Shown here piece after piece: positions 43,480-51,684 of a DNA stretch of 64,000 nucleotides. The DNA is taken from positions 930,001 through 994,000 of the forward strand of contig NZ_BCUT01000002.1 of NCBI RefSeq assembly GCF_001591365.1, given 5' to 3'. The DNA is from Variovorax paradoxus NBRC 15149. GTDB taxonomy: Bacteria; Pseudomonadota; Gammaproteobacteria; Burkholderiales; Burkholderiaceae_C. A program made the position numbers and the translations under genes. The notes under the pieces are model-generated. The model did no database searches, had not been told where the DNA came from, and worked only from the letters and a program-made list of their open reading frames with translations. How positions within the stretch are numbered: position 1 is the stretch's first letter; every line of letters begins with the position of its first letter.

Positions 43480-44826
43480 GTGGATCAAGGTGTTCAAAAG
43501 AAGTCATTCGTACTATCGCGCGGATTGCACGCGGCTCCTTCGGTTCTCCTGATGGCGGCGGCGATGCTGGTTGCTGCTTGTGGTGGTGGTGGTGGCGGTG
43601 GGAGTGGCGGCGCGGTTCTTCCCATCGCCGGCATTCCACCTGCAAATGGCGGCGTGACCCCTCCGGACAATGGCAACTCCGACGGCTATCCGCATGCGTT
43701 GGAGTCCATCGGCACAGTGCGCCAGATCTACGACGGCGCACTCTCCCCTGAACTGGCGGTCAATACCTACCGCAACATCGACCGCTTGTTTCCCACGCGC
43801 ACTGTCGAGCCCGGCGGCACGCCGTCTGCGTTGCCCGCTGCGGCCGCGCGGCTCACACAGGTGAACTTCACGGTGAGTGCTGCGAGATACAGCCTCGCCG
43901 ACTTCATGTCGGTGAATCGTGTTGCCGGTCTGCTCATCCTGAAGGACGGCAAGATCGTCCATGAGACCTATCAGTACGGCAACACGCAACGCACGCGCTG
44001 GATGTCGATGTCGGTGGCCAAGTCGATCACCTCGACGCTGATCGGCGCGGCCGTGAAGGACGGCTACATTGCCAGCATCGATGACCAGGTCACCAAGTAC
44101 GTGCGCCGGCTGGTGGGCAGCGCCTACGATGGTGCGACGGTCCGCAATGTGATGATGATGGCTTCGGGCGCGCAGTGGAATGAGACCTACACCAACCCGA
44201 ACTCCGATCGGCGCCAATTGCTCGAGGCGCAGATCAGCCAGAAGCCGGGCTCGGCCATGGATCTCATGAGCAAGCTGCCGCGCGCGGCGGCACCGGGCTC
44301 CGTCTACAACTACAGCACCGGCGAAACACAGGTGGCCGGCGAGATCGTCTACAACGCGGTCAAGAAACCCCTGGCGCAATATCTCTCCGAGAAGATCTGG
44401 TCGAAGGCCGGGATGGAGGCGCAGGCCAACTGGTGGCTCGACTCACCCAACGGCGTGGAGATCGGCGGCAGCGGCATCAGCGCCACCTTGCGCGACTACG
44501 GACGCTTCGGCCTGTTCGTGATGAACGATGGTGTGGCTGCCGGCCAGCAGGTGGTGCCGGTCGGATGGGTCACGGACGCGGGCACGCCCAAGGTGCTGAC
44601 AAGTGGCAACTCGATCAACTACGGCTACCTGTGGTGGATACCGCCGAGCGGCCCCTCGGCCGCAGACGGCGCCTTCTACGCGAACGGCATCATGGGCCAG
44701 CAGATCTACGTCAACCGCAAGGAAAAGGTGGTCATCGTCGTCTGGGGCGCGCAGACCGACCCCGCGGGAAACGGCACCTTGCCGGTGGTGCCGTTCTTTG
44801 ATGCCGTGGTGGCGGCGCTCAAGTAG
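43480..44826 (+). CDS. lipoprotein serine hydrolase, beta-lactamase family
   Basis: A 448-residue lipoprotein with lipobox LVAAC and a poly-Gly run after the lipidated Cys. The catalytic SxxK is SVAKS, in a MSMSVAKSITS context; the second motif YNYS provides the Tyr, and a C-terminal NGIMGQQI replaces the KTG element. These class C-like proteins act as esterases, peptidases or D-amino-acid amidases rather than true beta-lactamases. GTG at 43480 is preferred: AAAGGGGG precedes it, and the ATG at 43396 leads through arginine-rich sequence. Confidence 0.88.
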   Translation: MDQGVQKKSFVLSRGLHAAPSVLLMAAAMLVAACGGGGGGGSGGAVLPIAGIPPANGGVTPPDNGNSDGYPHALESIGTVRQIYDGALSPELAVNTYRNIDRLFPTRTVEPGGTPSALPAAAARLTQVNFTVSAARYSLADFMSVNRVAGLLILKDGKIVHETYQYGNTQRTRWMSMSVAKSITSTLIGAAVKDGYIASIDDQVTKYVRRLVGSAYDGATVRNVMMMASGAQWNETYTNPNSDRRQLLEAQISQKPGSAMDLMSKLPRAAAPGSVYNYSTGETQVAGEIVYNAVKKPLAQYLSEKIWSKAGMEAQANWWLDSPNGVEIGGSGISATLRDYGRFGLFVMNDGVAAGQQVVPVGWVTDAGTPKVLTSGNSINYGYLWWIPPSGPSAADGAFYANGIMGQQIYVNRKEKVVIVVWGAQTDPAGNGTLPVVPFFDAVVAALK

Positions 44827-44861
44827 GCGGTGCGAATGTTCAGGCCAGCTGCAGCGCCCGC

Positions 44862-46118
44862 TCAGATCACGCCCTCGCGCTGCAGCCGGTCCAGCGCATC
44901 GCTGCCAAGGCCTAGCGCACCGTAGACCTCCGCGTTGTGTTCGCCGGCCGCCGGCCCGGTGCGCGGCGGCGCGGGCTTGAAGCCGGAGAAGCGCGGCACG
45001 ATCGCGGGCGCGGGCAGCGACCCGAGGTCCGGATCGGGCAAGCGGATGATGGCTTCGCGCGCAATGAAGTGCGGATCGGCCATCACGTCGTCCACCGCAT
45101 AGACCTTGCTGTGGGGAACGCCGCCGCGGGTCAGGGCCTCGGACAGCGCTGCCAGCGTCTGGCACTCGCACCAGCCGGCGACGATCGCATCGATCTCGTC
45201 GATGTTTTGCACCCGGTCCGGCGTGGTCGCAAAGCGCGGGTCGTGCGCCAGCGCCGGCTGGCCCATGGCCTGGCAGATGCGCTTGAAGATCGGGTCGGAC
45301 GATCCCACGATCGTGACCCAGTGGCCGTCGGCCGTGCGGTACATGTTGGAGGGTGCCGTGTAGGTGGCCCGGCTGCCCGAGCGGCTGCGCGCCTGCCCCA
45401 GCACCTCGTGCTCGACCGGCAGCGCTTCGAGCAGCCGGAACATGGCCTCGGTCGCCGCGAGGTCGATCTCCCGGCCCGGTGCGTCGGGATGGCGATGGCG
45501 TTCCGCGATCGCGGTGGAGATGGCGAAGGCGCCGAACAGGCCCGCGATGACGTCGCCGAGCGGATAGTTCATGTGCTGCGGACTGCGGCCGCTTTCGCCG
45601 GTCAGGTGGGCGAAGCCGCTCATCGCCTCGAAGATGCGCGCGAAGCCCGGACGCTGCGCATACGGGCCGGTCTGGCCGAAGCCGGTGACGCGCAGGATGA
45701 CGAGCCTGGGGTTGACCGACCACAGCGTGGGCGCGTCGAGCCCCCACTTGTCGAGCGTGCCGGTGCGGAAGTTCTCGACCAGCACATCGAAGGACGCGAT
45801 CAGCCGCAGGAACAGCGCACGGCCCTCCGGCTTGCGCACGTCGAGCGACACGCCCTTCTTGCCGCGGTTCGAGACCTTCCAGAACAGCGCATGGTCCGGC
45901 GTGGTGGGCGAGAGCGAGCGCAGCGGGTCGTTGCCTTCGGGCAGCTCCAGCTTGACGACCTCGGCGCCCATGTCGGCGCACAGCGAGGCCGAGAAGGGCG
46001 CCGCGATCACGGTGGCCATGTCGAGGATCCGGATGCCGGCGAGCGGCCCCTGCGGCGTGGCGGGCGGTGGCGTGGGCTCGGCGGCGGCGGCGGTGTGTTT
46101 GAAAGCGTCGGATGGCAT
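44862..46118 (-). CDS. CaiB/BaiF-type class III CoA transferase
   Basis: A 418-residue family III CoA transferase (GPLAGIRILDMATVIAAPF, the start of the fold; NRGKKGVSLDVRKPEGR; SPQHMNYPLGDVIAG). The catalytic Asp is in the LGDVIAG region typical of the family. It would transfer CoA to a carboxylic acid for oxidation by the acyl-CoA dehydrogenases nearby. It lies 74 bp downstream of two tandem IclR genes on the same strand. The start is uncertain: ATG at 46118 fits the homologous length, and ATG at 46169 is also possible; neither has a strong ribosome-binding site. Confidence 0.9.
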   Translation of the reverse strand: MPSDAFKHTAAAAEPTPPPATPQGPLAGIRILDMATVIAAPFSASLCADMGAEVVKLELPEGNDPLRSLSPTTPDHALFWKVSNRGKKGVSLDVRKPEGRALFLRLIASFDVLVENFRTGTLDKWGLDAPTLWSVNPRLVILRVTGFGQTGPYAQRPGFARIFEAMSGFAHLTGESGRSPQHMNYPLGDVIAGLFGAFAISTAIAERHRHPDAPGREIDLAATEAMFRLLEALPVEHEVLGQARSRSGSRATYTAPSNMYRTADGHWVTIVGSSDPIFKRICQAMGQPALAHDPRFATTPDRVQNIDEIDAIVAGWCECQTLAALSEALTRGGVPHSKVYAVDDVMADPHFIAREAIIRLPDPDLGSLPAPAIVPRFSGFKPAPPRTGPAAGEHNAEVYGALGLGSDALDRLQREGVI

Positions 46119-46192
46119 GCATCGGAGTCTGTTGGCGCGCTCCATTTGCCGCAACCCATGTTTCGACATCCTGAACGCGGTGCCGGCGCGCG

Positions 46193-46972
46193 CTATCGCA
46201 GGCCCAGCGAAAGCTCGATGCTGTGCGCCAGCGTGAGCAGCCGCGGCGCGGCCTCCCGGCGCATCTGCGCGAAGCTGCCGCGCCGGGTTGCCACGGCGCA
46301 GTTCAGCACGAACTGCATGCCGTCCACCAGGCCGTGCAGCGGCACGGCAAAGCCATGCCGGTTCGGCTGCCAGTCGGCACGGGCGCTGCAGAAGCCGTCG
46401 CGCGCCAGTTCTTCACGCGCCAGCTCGGCCGCCGCGGCATGGCGCTCGAACTCGGCCGGCGCGGCGACGCGGATCTGGTTCAGCACCGACAGCCGCTCTT
46501 CGGGCGCGGCGCGCGCGAGCCAGGCGCGTCCGATGGCCGTGGCCAGCATGGGAAGCGGCGCGCCGATGTCGGGCGTCAGCACGAAGTCTTCGCTGCTGCG
46601 CGCAGTCTCCACGTACACCATGTGGATGCGGTGGCGCAGCCCGAGCGAGACGGCGCCTTCGATCTCGCGCGCCAGCGTTTCCATCATCGGCCGCGCGACC
46701 GGACGGATGCGCATGCTGGCCAGCAGCGGATGGCCGAGGCCGAGCACAGCCGCGCCCAGCCGGTACCTGGCGCTGGCCGGGTCGCGCCGCAGGTAGCCGA
46801 GCAGCGCGAGCGTGTGCGTCAGGCGCGCGACCGTGGGTTTCGAAAGGCCGGTGCGCTGCGCAAAGTCCTTGTTCGCGAGGCTCGATTCGCCGGGATGAAA
46901 GCACAGCAGCAGGTCGATGCCGCTCGCGAGCGTGGTGGCGAACTGGCGGTCCTTGGTGTCCGCATCTTTCAT
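46193..46972 (-). CDS. IclR-family regulator (second of tandem pair)
   Basis: A 259-residue IclR protein: winged helix-turn-helix (LANKDFAQRTGLSKPTVARLTH) and a GAF-like effector domain (SLGLRHRIHMVYVETARSSE). Its ATG overlaps the stop of the preceding IclR gene by four bases (ATGA), so they are translationally coupled. Together with the other copy it may form hetero-oligomers controlling the CoA transferase downstream and the divergent Bug-acyl-CoA dehydrogenase operon. Confidence 0.93.
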   Translation of the reverse strand: MKDADTKDRQFATTLASGIDLLLCFHPGESSLANKDFAQRTGLSKPTVARLTHTLALLGYLRRDPASARYRLGAAVLGLGHPLLASMRIRPVARPMMETLAREIEGAVSLGLRHRIHMVYVETARSSEDFVLTPDIGAPLPMLATAIGRAWLARAAPEERLSVLNQIRVAAPAEFERHAAAAELAREELARDGFCSARADWQPNRHGFAVPLHGLVDGMQFVLNCAVATRRGSFAQMRREAAPRLLTLAHSIELSLGLR

Positions 46973-47751
46973 GGCGCGGCATCCAGGTCGGCTTCCACGC
47001 TGCGCGCGAGCGCGACGAGGCGTGGGCCCACGCCTTGCTCGAGCTGACGCGGGCCGAGCCGCGAGGTGAGCACGCCGCAATTGAGCACCAGCGTCTCGCC
47101 GTCCTGGGGAATGCGGATCGGCACGCCGACCGCCTGCACGTCGCTGCGCCAGGCGCCGCGCGACACGCAGAAGCCCTTGCGCTTGAGGTCGGCCTGCGCC
47201 CGCGCCAGGTCGGCTTCGTACAGCCGCACCTGGCCCGGTTCCGATGCCTCGATCTGCGCCAGCACCGCGTCGCGCAACTGCTGCGGCGCGTGCGCGAGCC
47301 AGCCGCGCCCCATGGCTGTCGGCAGCATCGGCACGGCCGCGCCGATGTCGGGCCGCCATGCGCTCAGGTCGTGGCCGCGGCAGGTTTCGACGTAGACCAT
47401 CCGCGTGCGGTCGCGCATGCCCAGCGAGACCGAGCCGCCCACCTCGTCGGCCAGCTGTTTCATGCGGCCGCGCGCGACTTGCCGGATGCGCAGGCTCGCC
47501 ATCAGCGGATAGCCGATCGTGAGCGCCGTGGAGCCCAGGCGATAGCGCCGCAGGTGCGCATCGAAGACCACCAGGCCGCGCGCCGCCAGCGTGTAGGTCA
47601 GCCGCGAGATCGTCGCCTTCGACAGCCCGGTGCGCTCCGACAGTTCCTTGTTGCCGAGCGCGGGCTCGCCGACAGTGAAGCAGTGCAGTACCTGCAGGCC
47701 GTGCTGCAGCGTGGTTGCGAAGTCGGGGTCGGGGTGGCGTGCGGCAGGCAT
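46969..47751 (-). CDS. IclR-family regulator (first of tandem pair)
   Basis: A 260-residue IclR protein paralogous to its neighbour: helix-turn-helix (LGNKELSERTGLSKATISRLTY) and effector domain (SLGMRDRTRMVYVETCRGHD). It is divergent from the Bug receptor gene with 144 bp between starts. The two IclRs share the same pattern DADxTK/PDPDFATTLxxGxxxLxCF, indicating a recent duplication. Confidence 0.93.
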   Translation of the reverse strand: MPAARHPDPDFATTLQHGLQVLHCFTVGEPALGNKELSERTGLSKATISRLTYTLAARGLVVFDAHLRRYRLGSTALTIGYPLMASLRIRQVARGRMKQLADEVGGSVSLGMRDRTRMVYVETCRGHDLSAWRPDIGAAVPMLPTAMGRGWLAHAPQQLRDAVLAQIEASEPGQVRLYEADLARAQADLKRKGFCVSRGAWRSDVQAVGVPIRIPQDGETLVLNCGVLTSRLGPRQLEQGVGPRLVALARSVEADLDAAP

Positions 47752-47826
47752 GGGGGCTCGTGTGGCGCGGTGAATGCTACGTCCGGCAGGGCGTGCTGGC
47801 GAGCGACGGCATTCAAGATAGAGAAA

Positions 47827-47847
47827 CATCATTTTCCATATGTGATG
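47827..47847. promoter_or_regulatory. inverted repeat in the IclR/Bug divergent region
   Basis: CATCA (47827-47831) and TGATG (47843-47847) form a 21-bp dyad with an 11-bp AT-rich centre, between the IclR and Bug genes. It is a candidate operator for one of the IclR proteins and lies about 50 bp before the Bug start. Confidence 0.4.
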
Positions 47848-47895
47848 CCGCTGCGTAGTCTCCGGGCCCTGGCAAAGAATCAACCGGAGACTCCC

Positions 47896-48864
47896 ATGCG
47901 CAAGATGTTCATGCTCGCTGCCGCCTGCCTGCTGGCCGCGGCTTCCGCGGTGCACGCCGACCCGGCCGCCTATCCGGCCAAGCCGGTTCGCCTCATCGTG
48001 CCCTTTGCACCGGGCGGCTCCACCGACGTGCTGGCGCGGCTGCTGGCCGCGGCCCTCGCTCCCGAGCTGGGGCAGCCCGTCATCGTCGAGAACAAGGCCG
48101 GCGCCGGCGGCAACATCGGCGGCGACTATGTCGCCAAATCGGCGCCCGACGGCTACACGCTGCTGATCGCGGCGGCCGGTCCCACGGTGATCAACCCGAG
48201 CCTCTACACAAAGATGCCCTACGACCCGGCCAAGGACCTGCGGCCGGTGACGCTGCTGATCCAGGAGCCCAACCTGATGGCGATCAACCCGAAGATTCCG
48301 GCGAAGACGGTGCCCGAGTTCATCGCCTATGCCAAGTCCAGGCCGAAGGAGGTCAGCTTCGGCTCGGCGGGCAACGGCAGCCCGTCCCACCTGGCCGGCG
48401 AATGGTTCAACCAGCTCACCGGCACCACGATGGTCCACGTCCCGTACAAGGGCACGGGCCCGGCGATGAACGATCTGCTGGCCGGGCAGATCGCGATGAT
48501 GATCGACAACATGCCCGCGCTGTGGCCGCATGTGCAGTCGGGCAGGCTCAGGGCGCTGGCGGTGTCCACCGACAAGCGGGCCACGGCCGCACCCGAGGTG
48601 CCGACCGTCGCTGAGTCGGTCAAGGGCTTCAGCTTCGGTGCATGGAAGGGCCTGATGGTGCCCGCAGCAACGCCCACGGCCATCGTCGAGCGCCTGCACG
48701 CCGCCACCACCAAGGCGCTGGAAAAGCCCGAGCTCCGCCAACGGCTGCTGGCGCTGGGCGCCGAGCCGGTCGGCAATACCCCGGCGCAGTTTGCCGAGCT
48801 CATCAAGGCCGACACGGCCTCGTGGGCGGCGCTGGTCAAGTCCACCGGAACCAAGCTGGACTGA
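47896..48864 (+). CDS. Bug-family periplasmic binding protein
   Basis: A 322-residue receptor with signal peptide (MFMLAAACLLAAASAVHA) and the Bug signature YPAKPVRLIVPFAPGGSTDV, with the ligand loop VHVPYKGTGPAMNDLLAG. It lacks adjacent transporter subunits. It is first in an operon with two acyl-CoA dehydrogenases (42 bp to the next start), so it probably binds the carboxylic acid that the pathway degrades. Confidence 0.93.
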   Translation: MRKMFMLAAACLLAAASAVHADPAAYPAKPVRLIVPFAPGGSTDVLARLLAAALAPELGQPVIVENKAGAGGNIGGDYVAKSAPDGYTLLIAAAGPTVINPSLYTKMPYDPAKDLRPVTLLIQEPNLMAINPKIPAKTVPEFIAYAKSRPKEVSFGSAGNGSPSHLAGEWFNQLTGTTMVHVPYKGTGPAMNDLLAGQIAMMIDNMPALWPHVQSGRLRALAVSTDKRATAAPEVPTVAESVKGFSFGAWKGLMVPAATPTAIVERLHAATTKALEKPELRQRLLALGAEPVGNTPAQFAELIKADTASWAALVKSTGTKLD

Positions 48865-48906
48865 GGTCCGCGCGCATCCACCCCCTGAAGCAAGGAGCAA
48901 CACATC

Positions 48907-50079
48907 ATGCAGCGTGACCCCCAAGCCTTCGACCAATTCCTGGGCAGCCTGCGCAGCTACGTGCGCGAGCGGCTGGTGCCGAACGAGGCGCGCGTGGCCG
49001 ATGCCGACGAAGTGCCCGCCGACCTGGTGGCCGACATGGCGGCGCAGGGCCTGTTCGGCTATTCGATCCCCGAGGCCTATGGCGGTGCGGGCATGACGAC
49101 CGAGGAGCTGGTGCTGGCGGCAATGGAGCTGTCGCAGTGCTCGGTGGCCTTTCGGGCCCGTGTCGGCACCAACACCGGCATCGGCTCCGAAGCGCTGGTG
49201 GCCGATGGCACCGAGGCGCAGAAGCGGCGCTACCTTCCGCGGCTGGCCAGCGGCGAGCTGACCGGCGCGTTCGCGCTGACAGAACCCGAGGCCGGCTCGG
49301 ACGCCGCGTCGCTGCGCACCTCGGCGCGGCGCGAGGGCGACCACTACGTGCTCAACGGCACCAAGTGCTTCATCACCAACGCGCCGATCGCCGGCCTTTT
49401 CACGGTGATGGCGCGCACCGACCCCGACGACCTGTCGGCGCGCGGCGTCACGGCCTTCCTGGTCGAGCGCGGCATGCCCGGACTCAGCACCGGGCCGGCC
49501 TACAAGAAGATGGGGCAGGCGGGCTCGCCCGTGTCCGAGGTGCACATGAACGACTGCATCGTGCCGGCGGAGAACGTCATCGGCGGGCGCGAAGGGCAGG
49601 GCTTCAAGACGGCGATGAAGGTGCTGAACAAGCAGCGCATCCACCTGGCGGCCCTGTGCATCGGGCCGGCGATCCGCATGCTGCAGGACGCCGTGGCGTT
49701 CGTCTCCACGCGCAAGCAGTTCGGCCAGGCGCTCTCGGGCTTCCAGCTGATCCAGGCGCTGATCGCCGACAGCCAGACCGAGATCCATGCGGCCCGCGCG
49801 CTGGTGCTGGACACCGCGCGCAAGCGCGACGAAGGCATCGACGTGACGATGGAGGCGTCGATCTGCAAGTACTTCGCGTCCGAGATGTGCGGCCGCGTGG
49901 CCGACCGCAGCGTGCAGATGCTGGGCGGCTACGGCTACATTGCCGACCACGGCATGGAGCGCTTCTACCGCGACGTGCGGCTGTTCCGGCTGTACGAAGG
50001 CACGAGCCAGATCCACCAGCTCAACATCGCCAGGCGCACGCTGGCCAAGGCCGGCTACGGCGGCGAAGGCGCCTCCTGA
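48907..50079 (+). CDS. acyl-CoA dehydrogenase
   Basis: A 390-residue flavoprotein that oxidises an acyl-CoA to an enoyl-CoA. The family features are FALTEPEAGSDAASLRT, GTKCFITNAPIAGLF (FAD-binding), MGQAGSPVSEVHMNDC and MLGGYGYIADHGMERFYRDV; the expected catalytic Glu lies in YEGTSQIHQLNIAR. The next gene starts in the stop codon, so a heteromeric complex with the second acyl-CoA dehydrogenase is likely. Confidence 0.95.
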   Translation: MQRDPQAFDQFLGSLRSYVRERLVPNEARVADADEVPADLVADMAAQGLFGYSIPEAYGGAGMTTEELVLAAMELSQCSVAFRARVGTNTGIGSEALVADGTEAQKRRYLPRLASGELTGAFALTEPEAGSDAASLRTSARREGDHYVLNGTKCFITNAPIAGLFTVMARTDPDDLSARGVTAFLVERGMPGLSTGPAYKKMGQAGSPVSEVHMNDCIVPAENVIGGREGQGFKTAMKVLNKQRIHLAALCIGPAIRMLQDAVAFVSTRKQFGQALSGFQLIQALIADSQTEIHAARALVLDTARKRDEGIDVTMEASICKYFASEMCGRVADRSVQMLGGYGYIADHGMERFYRDVRLFRLYEGTSQIHQLNIARRTLAKAGYGGEGAS

Positions 50080-51242
50080 TGTTCGGCTACAGCGACCGCC
50101 TTCCGGCGCTGCGCGAGGCGGTCCGGCGCTTCGTCGACGAAGAGGCCATTCCGCGCGAGTGCCCGGCGCTGGCCCACGACCTGGATGCGCTCGAAGCTGC
50201 GGTGCGCTCGCTGCGCGCCAAGGCCATGGAGGCCGGCATCTACGCACCGCAGCTGCCGGTGGCGTGGGGCGGCCTGGGCCTGTCGTGGCGCGATCGCTCG
50301 GTGGTGCTCGAAGAGGCCGGCCGGAGCTTCCTTGCGCCATTGGCCATGAACTGCGCGCCGCCGGACCAGCCCAACATGATCAACCTGCTCGCCGACGGGA
50401 CGCCGGCGCAGCAGCAGCGCTACCTGGTGCCGCTCGCGCGCGGCGAGGCCCGCTCGTGCTTTGCGATGACCGAACCCGAGCCCGGCGCCGGGTCCGACCC
50501 GTCGATGCTGCAGACCGTGGCCGAGCGCCGCCCCGGCGGCTGGGTCATCAACGGCCGCAAGTGGTTCATCAGCGGCGCGGTCGGCGCCGCGTTCGCGCTG
50601 GTGCTGGCGAAGACAGGCGAGGGCGCGACGATCTTCATTGTCGATGCCGGCAACCCCGGCTACCGCGTGGTGCGCAACATCGCGAGCATCGATGGCTTCC
50701 AGATCGGCGGGCATGGCGAGATCGAACTGCAGGATTGCTTCGTGGATGACGGCGCGGTGCTGGGCGAGGTGGGCCGGGGCTTCGCCTACGCGCAGATGCG
50801 GCTCGAACCGGCGCGCCTGTCGCACTGCATGCGCTTCATCGGCCGCGCCTCGCGCGCCATGGCGCTGGCGCAGGATTACGCCAACCGGCGCCACTCGTTC
50901 GGCCAGCCGCTCGCGCAGCTGCAGCAGGTGCAGGCGATGGTGGCCGATTCGCACATCGACCTGCATGCCGCACGCCTGATGACCTGGCACGCGGCCGCCA
51001 AGCTCGATGCAAAAGAAAGCATCAAGCACGAGTCGGCCATGGTCAAGGTGTTCGTGTCGGAAGCCGTGGGGCGCGTGGCGGACCGCGCCGCGCAGATCAT
51101 GGGCGCGCTCGGCATGTCGGAAGACTCGCCCGTGTCGATGATCCTGCGCGAGATGCGGCCCTTTCGCGTCTACGACGGCGCGTCGGAGGTGCACCGCTCG
51201 ACGCTGGCGCGGCGCATCCTGAAGGAATCGCTGCGTCCTTGA
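50079..51242 (+). CDS. acyl-CoA dehydrogenase, second subunit-like
   Basis: A 387-residue acyl-CoA dehydrogenase family protein (CFAMTEPEPGAGSDPSMLQT, INGRKWFISGAVG, MGALGMSEDSPVSMILREMR). The C-terminal catalytic region reads VYDGASEVHRSTLAR, where the Glu is retained. Overlapping start and stop codons (TGATG) with the upstream gene indicate coupled expression. Such tandem pairs often form alpha-beta heteromers for steroid or branched-acid CoA thioesters. Confidence 0.94.
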   Translation: MFGYSDRLPALREAVRRFVDEEAIPRECPALAHDLDALEAAVRSLRAKAMEAGIYAPQLPVAWGGLGLSWRDRSVVLEEAGRSFLAPLAMNCAPPDQPNMINLLADGTPAQQQRYLVPLARGEARSCFAMTEPEPGAGSDPSMLQTVAERRPGGWVINGRKWFISGAVGAAFALVLAKTGEGATIFIVDAGNPGYRVVRNIASIDGFQIGGHGEIELQDCFVDDGAVLGEVGRGFAYAQMRLEPARLSHCMRFIGRASRAMALAQDYANRRHSFGQPLAQLQQVQAMVADSHIDLHAARLMTWHAAAKLDAKESIKHESAMVKVFVSEAVGRVADRAAQIMGALGMSEDSPVSMILREMRPFRVYDGASEVHRSTLARRILKESLRP

Positions 51243-51246
51243 GACC

Positions 51247-51684
51247 TCACTCGGTCAGCAGGACGGTGCCGTGCGCGAGCACGCGGGTCCGGTCGTCCGA
51301 TCCTTTCATGCATCCCTGCAGCTCGATGATGCTGCCGCCCCTCGGACGGGCCGCGATCGATGAAACGCTCCACTCGATCAGCACCGTCTCGCTCGCCAGC
51401 ACCGGCCGCAGCAGATCGACGGAGAAGTTGATGCCCAGGACATTTCCCTTCTTCGCGAAATGCGTGGCGGTCAACCCCATCAGCAGCGAGGTGGTGTGCG
51501 TGCCGCTCGCGATCATTCCGCCGAAGCGCGTGCTTCTTGCGAACGCCGCATCGTGGTGCAGCGGGTTCTCGTCTCCCGCGGCCAGGGCGAATGCCCTGAC
51601 CTGCTCTTCGTCGAAAGTGTGGGTTCGCGAGAAGCGGTAGCCGGGTTCGACAGGTGCACCGGCAGCCGGCTCGAACTCAACCAT
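51247..51684 (-). CDS. MaoC-family dehydratase
   Basis: A 145-residue hotdog-fold protein with the MaoC/R-hydratase motif AGDENPLHHD (catalytic Asp and His) and ASGTHTTSLLMG. It would hydrate the enoyl-CoA formed by the acyl-CoA dehydrogenases. It overlaps the end of the AMP-ligase gene by 8 bp on the same strand and is convergent with the dehydrogenase operon, 4 bp away. Confidence 0.93.
   Translation of the reverse strand: MVEFEPAAGAPVEPGYRFSRTHTFDEEQVRAFALAAGDENPLHHDAAFARSTRFGGMIASGTHTTSLLMGLTATHFAKKGNVLGINFSVDLLRPVLASETVLIEWSVSSIAARPRGGSIIELQGCMKGSDDRTRVLAHGTVLLTE

Noticed and set aside
46969..50340. 1123-codon minus-strand frame combining the IclR gene with the complement of Bug and acyl-CoA dehydrogenase
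   Set aside because: Only the last 260 codons are an IclR protein; the rest is antisense to well-supported genes.
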